From contig NW_003124896.1 of NCBI RefSeq assembly GCF_000003605.2, positions 360,897 to 411,211 on the forward strand: a stretch of DNA of 50,315 nt, written 5' to 3'. Source of the stretch: Saccoglossus kowalevskii. Taxonomy: Eukaryota > Hemichordata > Enteropneusta > Harrimaniidae. This document shows, piece after piece, positions 13,283 to 25,500 of this stretch (positions are counted from its first letter, which is position 1; each line of letters begins with the position of its first letter). The notes below the pieces were generated by a model, which was not told the origin of the DNA, did not search any database, and was given only the letters and a program-made list of their open reading frames with translations. Both the position numbers and the translations under genes were made by a program.

Positions 13283-15050
13283 ATCAGGGACATCGTTCCA
13301 TTGATGACACATAAGCTCCAAGGGACATCGTTCCTTTGATGACACATAAGCTCCCAGGGACAATGTTCCTTTGATGACACATAGGCTCCCATGGACATCG
13401 TTCCTTTGATGACACATAAGCTCCCAGGGACAATGTTCCTTTGATGACACATAGGCTCCCATGGACATCGTTCCTTTGATGACACATAAGCTCCCAGGGA
13501 CAATGTTCCTTTGATGACGCATAGGCTCCCAGGGACATTGTTCCTTTGATGACACATAGGCTCCCATGGACATCGTTCCTTTGATGACACATAGGCTCCA
13601 AGGGACATCGTTCCTTTAATGTCACATAGGCTCCCAGGAACATCGTTCCTTTGATGACACATAGGCTCCCAGGGACATCGTTCCTTTGATGACACATAGG
13701 GTCTCAGGGACGTCGTTACTTTGATGACACATAGGCTCCCAGGGACATCGTTCCTTTGATTACACATAGGCTCCCAGGGACATTGTTCCTTGGATGTCAC
13801 ATAGGCTCCCAGGGACATCGTTCCTTTGATGACACATAAGTTCCAAGGGACATCGTTCCTTTGATGACACATAGACTCCCAGGGACATTGTTCCTTGGAT
13901 GTCACATAGGCTCATAGGGACACCGTTCCTTTGATGTCACATAGGCTCCCAGGGACATCGTTCCTTTGATGTCACATAGGCTCCCAGGAACATCGTTACT
14001 TTGATGACACATAGACTCCCAGGTACATCGTTCCATCGATGACATATAAGCTCCAAGGGACATCATTCCTTTGATGTCACATAGGGTCCCATGGACATCG
14101 TTCCTTTGATGTCACATAGGCTCCCATGGACATCGTTCCTTTGATGTCACATAGGCTCCCGGGACATCGTTCCTTTGATGACACATAAGATCCAAGGGAC
14201 ATCGTTCCTTTGATGACACATAAGATCCAAGGGACATCGTTCCTTTGATGTCACATAGTGTCCCATGGACATTGTTCCTTTGATGACACATAGGTTCCCA
14301 TGGACATCGTTCCTTTGATGACACATAGGCTCCCAGGGACATTGTTCCTTTGATGTCACATAGGGTCCCATGGACATCGTTCCTTTGATGTCACATAGGC
14401 TCCCGGGACATCGTTCCTTTGATGACACATAAGATCCAAGGGACATCGTTCCTTTGATGACACATAAGATCCAAGGGACATCGTTCCTTTGATGTCACAT
14501 AGTGTCCCATGGACATTGTTCCTTTGATGACACATAGGTTCCCATGGACATCGTTCCTTTGATGACACATAGGCTCCCAGGGACATCGTTCCTTTGATTA
14601 CACATAGGCTCCCATGGACATCGTTCCTTTGATGTCACATAGACTCCCAGGGACATCGTTCCTTTGATGTCACATAGACTCCCAGGGACATCGTTCCTTT
14701 GATGACACATAAGCTCCCAGGGACATCGTTCCTTTGATGTCACATAGACTCCCAGGGACATCGTTCCTTTGATGACACACAGCCTCCCAGGGACATTCTT
14801 CCTTTGATGACACATAGACTCCCAGGGACATCGTTCCTTTGATGACACATAAGCTCCCAGGGACATCGTTTCTTTGATGTCACATAGACTCCCAGGGACA
14901 TTGTTCCTTTGATGTCACATAGACTCCCAGGGACATCGTTCCTTTGATGTCACATAGACTCCCAGGGACATCGTTCCTTTGATGTCACATAGGCTCCCAG
15001 GAACATCGTTACTTTGATGACACATAGACTCCCAGGGACATCGTTCCATC
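13283..15050. repeat. 35-bp minisatellite, about 50 units, with a 244-bp higher-order repeat
   Basis: The unit begins GGGACATCGTTCCTTTGATG and ends ACACATAGGCTCCCA, 35 bp in all, repeated head to tail about 50 times. Variation is concentrated at a few positions: GATGACAC versus GATGTCAC, ATAAG versus ATAGG or ATAGA, and CCAGGG versus CCATGG or CCAAGG. A block of seven units (244 bp) is itself repeated, for instance with CTCCCGGG at 14156 and 14400. The unit has no stop on much of the minus strand, which produces long open frames; these are by-products of the repeat and not genes. Confidence 0.92.
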
Positions 15051-15212
15051 AATGCTCAAATATAATTTAAATTATTTCTACAAACCAATCACCAACAAAT
15101 TTTCAAACTTTAATCTACTCAGTATGTACAATGTACATGTCACATGCTAAATTTCATTTGTTATTAATATTAATTATAGCGCAAAACATTGGTGATGTGT
15201 ACCTTACCAAAA

Positions 15213-15262
15213 NNNNNNNNNNNNNNNNNNNNNNNNNNNNNNNNNNNNNNNNNNNNNNNNNN
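15213..15262. other. Assembly gap of 50 N
   Basis: Fifty undetermined bases, probably a nominal gap size. It sits close to the end of the 35-bp array and near the palindrome array. Confidence 0.99.
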
Positions 15263-15494
15263 TGCCAAAACTAGATATATAATGGGAAATAAAATTTTAA
15301 TTTAGTTAAATTGATCAAGAAAAAGTTCATGAAAATTGGTACAGTCTTCTCATAATGACTGAATTCTTTCAGTAAACTGTGGTAAAAATATAATTTTATT
15401 GCTATCCAAAAATATAGTTTAGTATTCCTGTAATTAATCTATTGAAAATGTTTTTATACTCTCTTATGAATTTAATTGAATATTAAATTCCATA

Positions 15495-15965
15495 TTTTTG
15501 TACAGTTTATGTATACATATATTGTAATATTGGGCATAGTTAAATTTATTCAGATTCTAAGTCCAATTTTTGTACATTCTATGTATACATAAATAGTACT
15601 AATATTTGTCAAGATGTCAAGTCAATAATTTGTACAATTAATGTGTACATAAATTATACTTCATTCTGACATGATTCTAACATACCCGGTAAACTGTTTT
15701 GGTTACTCTTTGATTCTTACCAGTAGTAATGATATTGTACATTTTATGTATATGTAAATTATACAATATTTAGGCGTTGAATCCTATGCAAAAAATCTGT
15801 ACATTTCTAGTATACAATATACATTAATGAATTTGTATAAAGTGTGTATACAAATAATGTACTGCTGTTTTCTTGTATGTATGAATTTTGTATACATACA
15901 ATGTACACAATTTAAAAAAGATATACTTTTTGTACAGAATATGTATACAATTATTATACTATTGG
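15495..15965. repeat. Array of TGTACA / GTATAC palindromes
   Basis: A motif of the form TTGTACA, a few bases, TATGTATACATA, then ATTATAC recurs about eight times, near 15499, 15570, 15629, 15734, 15797, 15840, 15885 and 15929. Spacing is irregular, about 45-105 bp. The units are diverged but the two palindromes TGTACA and GTATAC are kept. It lies about 600-1050 bp upstream of the gene B start codon. No function is shown. Confidence 0.6.
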
Positions 15966-16551
15966 GGCGTACAATTTGGTGATGTGTTATACTTTTTATT
16001 TGTGATATTGGTGAGTATATGTGAGTATATATCACTGATGCTACAACAACAAATTTTGACCACTTTCAGTTTTGCTTTAAACTAATATGGCCACCAAACC
16101 ATGTTATCAATCACAATTTTGAATGTCAGGTGCAGCGTTTCATAGTATTCCATTCAGTGTTATATTCAGTGATTCTCTCATACAAGAGAAAAAAAAACAG
16201 AATAATCAGAGCACTAACAAAAGACCTCTGATAATAGCATCAAATTTTAGTTTGCTTTCAGAAATTTGACTTTCACTGTATTTGCACTTTTTTTTTTTAT
16301 TTCATCATTGTGTAATTCAAGTTCAGACAAGCTCAGGATTACTAATATTGCGTTGTAATTCATGACAACGAGATGAACTTGCTCATACATTCAAGTTGTG
16401 GAGCATATGGCTTGAAGTCAATCAGTTGAACATCATCAGCACAACTGGTACATCACAGACTGAGGTTGGAGACATACACAAATTCTTGGAATCATATTTA
16501 TATTGTATCTATTTCAAACTGTGTTATTGATTACGTGCCAGATTGTAAACA

Positions 16552-19500
16552 ATGGCGACCTTGGAAGCGGAGCACAAGTTTTTGGGAGAGCTTCGATGGA
16601 AAGCCGAAAACAACAAATCAACCTATAATCCCCTTATAACTGGAGAGAAATATACAAAGTTGATACAAAGCATGAAATCAGCCACTCTACGGGAATCAAA
16701 AACAATGCATGATAGATATATATTAAGAAAGTATGATGTCATTCAACTTGGTGGGGTTGAAAGGCTTGTCAAGAGACAGTCCACTGGAGATGCAAAAAAG
16801 AAAATCTATTTACCAATTGAAGACATGTATCAAGTTATCATGGCAAGTCATATTGATGAAGGACATGGAGGAATTGATAAGGTCAGTAAGGAGCTACTGA
16901 AGAAGTTTGCAAATATTAGCAGAGAAACAATCGCCTTGTGTCTGATGCACTGTAACAAATGTGCTGGAGAAAAAACGCAGTCTAAAAATTTGACTAAATC
17001 GAAGGATGAACTTCTAAGTAATATACAACCATCTCCGAAGTCGTACCAAATTGATTTGGTAGATATGGAAGTTTCCCCTGATGCTGATTACAAGTACATT
17101 CTCTGTTGCCAGAATCTATTCAATAATGTATGCACTTTGTACCCGCTGAAAACCAAGACCCCAAGCGAAGTGGCTTTCAATTTACTGCCATTATTCAAAC
17201 AGCAGCGTTATTGTTCTATACTGAGCGGGAAGGGGAATGTCTTTGTTACTAGTGTTGTTGCGGAACTGACAAAACAGAGGCATGACCTTGTAATTACATC
17301 CCATGCTCATGTTCAAGATCTAGATAATATTACTGTCGGTATTAAAGATGTTGTCTTTGCTTGGATGGTGAAAAACAAAACAACTCGCTGGTCGGAATGC
17401 CTAAGCCTGATACAAAAGAAAAGGAATCAACCAAGATCCCAGTTGCTGTGTCCCATTAGTGGTTTGAAAAATACCATTGCTCATCTGATGAATTCTGAAA
17501 AGTGCCAATCACTGAACATACCAAGAAATAACCCAGGTGCACATCTACTAGATCCGAGAATGAACCAAACACATCACTTGGTTTCTAGCGTGTCTACAAA
17601 TGATTGTTATGAAAACTCAAGAAAGGCCCAATCGCAGCATATGATTACCAGTGTGTCTACAATAGATTGTTATGAAAATGTAAATACACATCTGGTAGAT
17701 TCAAGACAGGACCAATCGCAGCTCTTGGTTTCCAAGATGCCTACACTAGATGGTTATGAAAATGCAAGTGTCAATCTGATAAACCCAGGAAGTGACCAAT
17801 CACAGCACCTTGTGTCCAGTATGTCTGCAACTGATCATTATGTAAACACAGGTGTACATCTGATAAACCCAAAAAGTGACCAATCACAGAATTTTGTTTC
17901 CAGCATGTCGGCAAGTGATTGTTATGAAAATTCAAGTGTAGATCTGGTAAACCCAAGAAGTGACCAACCACAGCACCTTGTGTCCAGTATGTCTGCAACT
18001 GATCATTATGTAAACACAGGTGTACATCTGATAAACCCAAAAAGTGACCAATCACAGAATTTTGTTTCCAGCATGTCGGCAAGTGATTGTTATGAAAATT
18101 CAAGTGTAGATCTGGTAAACCCAAGAAGTGACCAACCACAGCACCTTGTGTCAAGCATATCTGCAACTGATTGTTATGAAAACACAAGTGTACATCTGAT
18201 AAACCCAAAAAGTGACCAATCACAGAACTTTGTTTCCAGCATGTCGGCAAGTGATTGTTATGAAAATTCAAATGTACATCTGGTAAACCCAAGAAGTGAC
18301 CAACCACAGCACCTTGTGTCAAGCATGTCTGCAACTGATTGTTATGAAAACACAAGTGTACATCTGGTAAACCCAAAAATTTACCAATCACAGAACTTTG
18401 TTTCCAGCATGTCGGCAAGTGATTGTTACGAAAATTCAAGTGTACATCTGGTAAACCCAAAAAGTAACCAATCACAGAACTTTGTTAACCAATCACATCA
18501 GTCTTCTTTGGACAGTGCTAAAAATGTCATTACCCATTTGCTGGAACCCAGAAACAACCAATCACAGTCTTTGACTTCCAGAAACCTGAATGTAACTTGC
18601 ATGGATCAAGAAAATCATATTTTAGATGCAACACACACTGACTTGGGAAGAAGTTATCAGTTCAATTGCAGTTTATCTGAAAGAAATGATCCAAGTATAC
18701 GAGTACCTCCCAGTTTATTGATGGTATGCATTACATCTTACTTTGCTGTATCTTTTCAGCCTAGTTCAGCTTGCAATAGAAAAAGATAGAAGTTTTTTTA
18801 GTACTTTAAATATACTTGTATTTGCATTCATACATGTATGTTCCAAGATACCCTACCTTGTATTCTTTTTGTGTAGGATCGTTTATTGGTATTTTAAAGA
18901 GGTAAAGTTCTAGAAGTGGTAGTCTGTGTGCTTTTCACCTTTTCATCTCGTAAGACCCTCTCTCCACAAGGGTCAAGAAATGCTGCTTAAAGGCCCAATT
19001 CAGTTGCCCTGGGCTAGTGTTTATTGGATTTGTGGCTATGCTAATGAGTCCTGTTAATCAGTTACATAGCTTATGTTTATAGAAATTCGTAGTTTATTTA
19101 CAAGTTGATAGCACTAATACCCATAAGCAACAAAGTATACCGGTATATTGGGCCAGTTAGACTTGCTTCCATAGAACACAGACCTGAGCTGCATAGACTA
19201 TCGACAATGATAAGCTAATATGAAACGTGTTACAAAGTGATGTGACATTGATCATTTCTTTGAATTACGTTTATTTCAACAATAGCGTTCATCTGAAATG
19301 CAGAATGGCATATCATATTCATTTGCCACTCTCATATTGTTGAACTATGATTCCACGGCGATGACCAGGATGCACGTATGTTTAGGATGCCGTCAAACTC
19401 GCTATGGTCAACAATAAAAAAATAGTCACTGCAAGGCGTTCACACTTTCACTCGCATAAATGCTGTTACTGATACGTGGCAATAGTAAAGATAATAAATT

Positions 19501-22500
19501 TGAGACGATGCATCACTGCGTACGAAGACCTGATGACCGACCACAGTTACTTGAAACACAAAATAAAACTGATAGATTCTGATACATTTCCTAATGTGCA
19601 CGAGGCCGGTTAGACAAGGAAAGTCGGAACTTGTATTATCTAAAATAAATATTTTTAGTCATTTGTTCTCATACTGTTAGCGTGACTGTAAAGGCTAGAT
19701 TCAGTAATCACGTTAAAATATTTAATTTTAGAGAAAACAAAAATTGTCACGATTCAGCTATGAGCTGGCGCATGGGCACGCAGTTACTGCATGGATTTGC
19801 CATTTTCTTAAACAACTGTAAAAAAAAGCCATGAAGAAGCCAGTAAATTAATTCGTACTGAGTCACATGTAACATTATTAGTGCGTCATCGGAAACTCTG
19901 AAGATCGTCTGGTCCGAGTGTCATTCCTGTTCTATTTACCATAATATGCTGCGCTACTTCCAGAATACGCATTCATATCATTAAAACAACTTGGGGTAAT
20001 TCTGGCTCGTACTCTCTGTGGCAACTTTTTAAATTTGCGAACACGATTTTCATTGTCTTCGTTGAATCCGCTATGTGATAATGAGAAAAGCATTAGGAAC
20101 TGTGTAAATGTTTTTGGAGATTGGACTCCAACCTAGGTGACATTGATTGACAGCAGTTAATTATTCAAGCTTAGTAGCATGTCTCTTTCCAGTTTGTGTT
20201 TTTGACATTTATCTGACAAAATCTGAACTCACACACTATTTATTTTCATATATATAATCACTGCCGTGATATTCATAGACACATACACCCACTTTGGCAC
20301 GCCATAATTGACCTGTAAGTTTGAGAAAACACGTCTTTACCGGAGAATAACTTTCTAGGAAATGCACATGTAATCCCCATTGTTTAGAAGCATATTTATA
20401 GTATACCTGGGTCTTTAAATGGAGAATGTTTTTCTACATGTGCAATTGGTTGATCATGCTGCCAATCTGAATATGCTAATTTTTCAAACAATGGATGACA
20501 GTTTTAGATTTTCCCCACACATCAGCTGAGAAATGCCACGTCACATTCATACATGTGTGTATTCCGAATACCAGTGTCAGCATTGTTCATATTCATTTAA
20601 TATTATGTCTAATATTTTATTTATAATCATTAATTTTACTTTTTAATGTTATATATATTCTCTATATCTATTCACTAATTCTTTTGTCCTGTTCAAAAAT
20701 GTGACTTTCTGCGAGTGAACGATACACCTGATAAAATATTTTGAAAAGTTTTTTATCAATATGTTCTTTTGCTTGAAATTTTGCATTAGTAAAATAATAA
20801 TTTGTTATTCTGTATTTGTGATGCAAACTCAGTTAAAATTATGACTTTTTCTGAAACAATTGCTTATAGTTGCACACTGATCACTTGTATCATAAAAAGA
20901 CATAAAGTACAAAACTATTGAAGTGACAACATATATAAACAATGAAAACAGCGAGTGTAATCACACATTGTTGAGGTAATTCTGTGCAATTTTTAGTTTT
21001 GTTCAGGATAATTGTATTCATGTTCTTTCTCTGATTGTACTCATCATGCGTATTTGTAAAATGTAAATGTAAGTAACAATGATTATTAAATAGGATTTCA
21101 AAACAAGTTCAAGTTTGCAAGCTGTAGCTTGAGTTGGCCTTGAATATTAAGTTGATTGATGGTTTTACACTGCACAAATAAATGAAATAATTGACAGGTT
21201 CACTAAATGCTAAAGACAAATTATAATGAGTGAGTTTATAGCAAGTTTGTGCATGTATTTTTTTTTTTTTTTTTGCTTTTTTTTTTTAAATTCATTGCTC
21301 TATTCATTGACCTGTTTTATTCGTTTTTTGTTCACAGCAAGATGTCTTTAGTATGCAAGAGGGAACTAGTGGGTCCACAAAGGAGTATGATACAGGGTGA
21401 GTGTTATTATCAAGAAAATAATATAAATCACTTTAGTTAGTTTCCTGTCAAATGAATGGGATTTGTGTGCATCTCTGATAACTGGGACTTATGGGTTGAC
21501 TCCTGTGAATCTGTTTGTGCATCTCTGATAACTAACTAAACTCACTAACTCGGACTTATAGGTTGACTTCCGAGGGTCCATCTGTCTGTTTGTTTGTGCA
21601 TCTCTGATAACTGGGACTTATGGGTTGACTTCCGAGGGTCCATCTGTCTGTTTGTTTGTGCATCTCTGATAACTAACTAACTAACTCACTAACTAGGACT
21701 TATGGGTTGACTTCCGAGGGTCCATCTGTCTGTCTGTTTGTGCATCTCTGATAACTGAGACTTATTGGTTGACTTTCGTGGGTCCATCTGTCTGTTTGTT
21801 TGTGCATCTCTGATAACTGGGACTTATGGGTTGACTTTCGTGGGTCCATCTGTCTGTTTGTTTGTGCATCTCTGATAACTGGGACTTATGGGTTGACTTC
21901 TGTGGATCTGTCTGTTTGTGCATCTCTGATAACTGGAACTTATGGGTTGACTTTCGTGGGTCCATCTGTCTGTTTGTGCATCTATGTTAACTGGGACTTA
22001 TGGGTTGACTTGTGTGAATCTGTCTGTGCATTTCTGATAAACTGGGACTTATAGGTTGACTTGTGTGAATCTGTCTGTGCATTTCTGATAAACTGGGACT
22101 TATGGGTTGACCTCCATGGATCTGTCTGTTTGTGCATTTCTGTTAACTAGGACTTATGGGTTGACCTCCATAGATCTGTCTGTTTGCATTTCGTGGCTCA
22201 AGAAATATATTTATGACTTGAAATTTCAATCGTCAATTTAGTAAGAGGGCGCCATTCAAGAGTATCAGGACCCTGTTCCCCAGTTTAGAAAAACCCCTGA
22301 TGATAAAATAAACTTGAACTTTACATATATTTCATAGCAAACAAAAACAAATATTTTTTGTATTAATTCATGACTAAATAATAAGTGACATTTAGAATCT
22401 TAGAAAAGTAAATTATTATTAGTGTGTATGTATATGGTAGTGAATATTTTTATTCTTCCAGTGTCTCTGTGACGCCACCAGTGTTCGAAATTAACTGAAA

Positions 22501-25500
22501 ATCATAAAAGGCCCGAATGACCTATGTCAAATTAAAACTGTAGGTTCTTCTAGCTAACTGTAGGCCCTGATATTTAACAAACAAAGACTAAACAGATAAT
22601 ACAAGCTTGCAATTGCAAAACCTTTATTTACTAATTAATCAGATATATTATCTGCAGGCTCAAAGAGGTCATCATCATTTCTTTCATCGTCACTAAACTC
22701 ATCAAAATCTTCAGAAAAAACACGATCACTGGCCGACTCTGAATCTGACATGTAGCTGACCGTAGGATCCTCGACAAGGCCGGCAATACATCACCTTGTT
22801 GTTGTTATCAAAAAGTAACCAGTCTTTGAACTCCGCCTGCCAGCTAACTTGGAATGTTCGTATTCTTGCTGTTTGTCACACCTTTCTTGTGTAGTTTCCA
22901 CGCGTTTAGCAGCAGGCTCCTGGCAGTTTAAATATCGCCACATACTTCGATGTAGACGTAACTCTGCAACTGTTGATACCAGCGTGTTCGATTCTGAACA
23001 TAAAATGTAAGCGCGAATTCTATTGGTTTGAATCGGAGGCTTGATCGGCCTACAACCAATCAGAACGTTTGTTACAGTTCCCACGTTCGCCGCATTTCGC
23101 GATCATTCGGCGAGCTTGAATTATGACTCGTATGCCCAGGTCGATGAGTGATGCCATTTGTTGTTCAAACGTGCAAGAAAACGCAATTTTGAAACAATTC
23201 TGGAGTTACTATCGATATTTATTATATATTTGGTCTTACAATCATACTAAATAATGCAACGTTTTTTTTAAATTTATGGTCGGTCACAAGGACTGATGGT
23301 TTTTGACAGCTCTAGGCCCTTTAAACCCACTGTCGGCGTGAGGCCGACGGACCGACGTTAATTTCGAACACTAGACGCCACTCACCACAAATTCAACAGT
23401 ATTTGTTTCTATTAATTAAAGGCTAAATTAAAGTTGAACTATTGGTCCAAAAAAAAAATATTAGGTTGATGAAATTTTGAAGAACTAAAAACAGCACATG
23501 CTGTGATTGTTCAAAAATTTTAGAGTAGGTATGTTTCCACGGTATTTGATGAATTTGGTTCATGATGTTTTTAAGTCACTGGCTCATGTCAAACCAAAGT
23601 TACAATTACTGTAAAACATGTCTTTTTCGCGAGCACGTCTTTTTAGCGAATTTAGCGAGAGAACTGATTCGCTAATTCAAGATGTCGCTAATGACTTTAT
23701 TATAAATTCAAAATGGCCAAGGCTTGGGGATTTGTATACAGTTATCCGTAATACATAAAAATCTGGGGTGCTTCCTAATTACACTTGACAGTTTTTCTTT
23801 GTTTTTATGGAAGTGATAACTGCCCATTTGTTTTGGAACACGACAGAAAAATATAGTGAAAACAGGAAATCAACAATGACAAGAGAGATTCGCTGAATCA
23901 ACATTTTGCTATTACATTTGTACGTCAGTTTACCATAATTCGCTAAAATTGCATGTCACTTTTTCAACATGTTTTACAACTATGTATCATGATTCATTTT
24001 CATAATTTAGTCAACATATCTTGTTCTAGGTCTGGTATATCCTCAAGATCAGCATCCCACCAGTCTGTTGCCATGCCAGCCAATTACTCTTTCACAAATG
24101 ATGTAGGAACTAAAAGAATGAGAACTGAAACTGAGTGAGTATATTCTGGTTGATTTTATTTCAGCTACATTTTCTGATTGAAACTGTCACATTTAAGTGT
24201 CAATCTGACATGGTTTTATTCCTTTAGTAAATTTCAATTATCAGTTCAACAAATTATGCAAAAATGTATATCTGTGATAATACTAACTTGACTTGCACTA
24301 GACTTACAGGCTCAATACAAATGGTCCAAATAGATTAAGGTTTTATTTGATTATACAATGTATCTTGCTTCTCAGTTTTAACAAGAACAGAGGAAAATCC
24401 CTAACGCCTTTTGTTATGAATTTTGTTTCACAGATCGCCGTCCTTGAAAGCAACTACTTCGAAACGCATTTCTTACTATACAAAACTTGCGCAGGCATGG
24501 AACATTCAATTAGATTGGGCCCAGCTTAGAATACCAAAGTTAATGAACTTTATACAGATCTATTCCAATATGTTTGGTTGTCCAGATGAGTACTTTCTAA
24601 TCCCGTTGTTGTCAATTGTCGCTTCATTGATGGGAAATAACGCTGAATGCAAAGTGACGCAGGTGTGGAAAGAGCCATGCGTCCTATGGATGGCAGTCGC
24701 TGCGAGAAAGGGTGAAGAGAGCTCATTAATTTATAGGAAGTTTCTTGAGGAATTAAAAATCACTGAACATAAAATCCAGCCACATCCGCAACAGAAGCTT
24801 TTGGACTTTCATCGTTTTGATACCAGGAAACTTTACTCGCCTATAAATTCACTGTCGCATGTATATCATCATTTGTCTACAAATCATAACCAACTGTTAG
24901 CAGTCTCGGAGGAGCTTGGTTTCCTTTATGATTTCCTCGCTGCTAAGAATCCCCAAGAGAAGAAGATGTTTACCAGTTTGTTTCACGGAGATAACAGCTG
25001 TGTGGTTGCCATGGAGAATCAGGAAACCCCTGAAAGCAAAACATCTCTGAACTTGATGGGATTCATGGAGCCGCAGGTTTTAGTGAAGCAGCTTAGTGTC
25101 AACAGTATTGATGACTTATCTGCTAGTCTTCTCATCTCCTGCCCACCGGAAAGAGATATTCTACTTGAGGACTTGAATCATGCCACGCCTGATTTATCAT
25201 TTCATGAGGTTTTCTGGCTGATTCACAAGGTGCATTCCAAGGAACACATCATGTACGAGTTCAATGAGGACAGTATGACTATTGCAAGATCCTACCTTAA
25301 TTCGCTAACGATTCGCAAACGAGAAGTGAACTTTGATGAGAATAGGCGGCTGATTCTCTGTAAGGCACGAAGCCAGTTTGTTCGGCTCTGTATGGTGCTA
25401 CAGTGTGTAAACAATGCCGTGGGTGCCGCTTACAACATGAAGCATGTGCTGCAGTTAACGTCACTGTGCGATACAGATGATCAAAGTTGGCATTCATCAA

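Noticed and set aside
13217-14866. Several long minus-strand open frames (up to about 220 codons) rich in CHQRNDVPGSL-like repeats
   Set aside because: They are translations of the 35-bp minisatellite. Because 35 is not a multiple of 3, the same unit is read in all three frames and stays open by chance.
13283-15050. CRISPR-like array
   Set aside because: The units are contiguous with no unique spacers, and the setting is an animal genome.
17771-18475. Minus-strand open frame of 234 codons opposite gene B
   Set aside because: It mirrors the 84-bp coding repeat; the sense strand continues a larger domain protein with supported start and splice sites.
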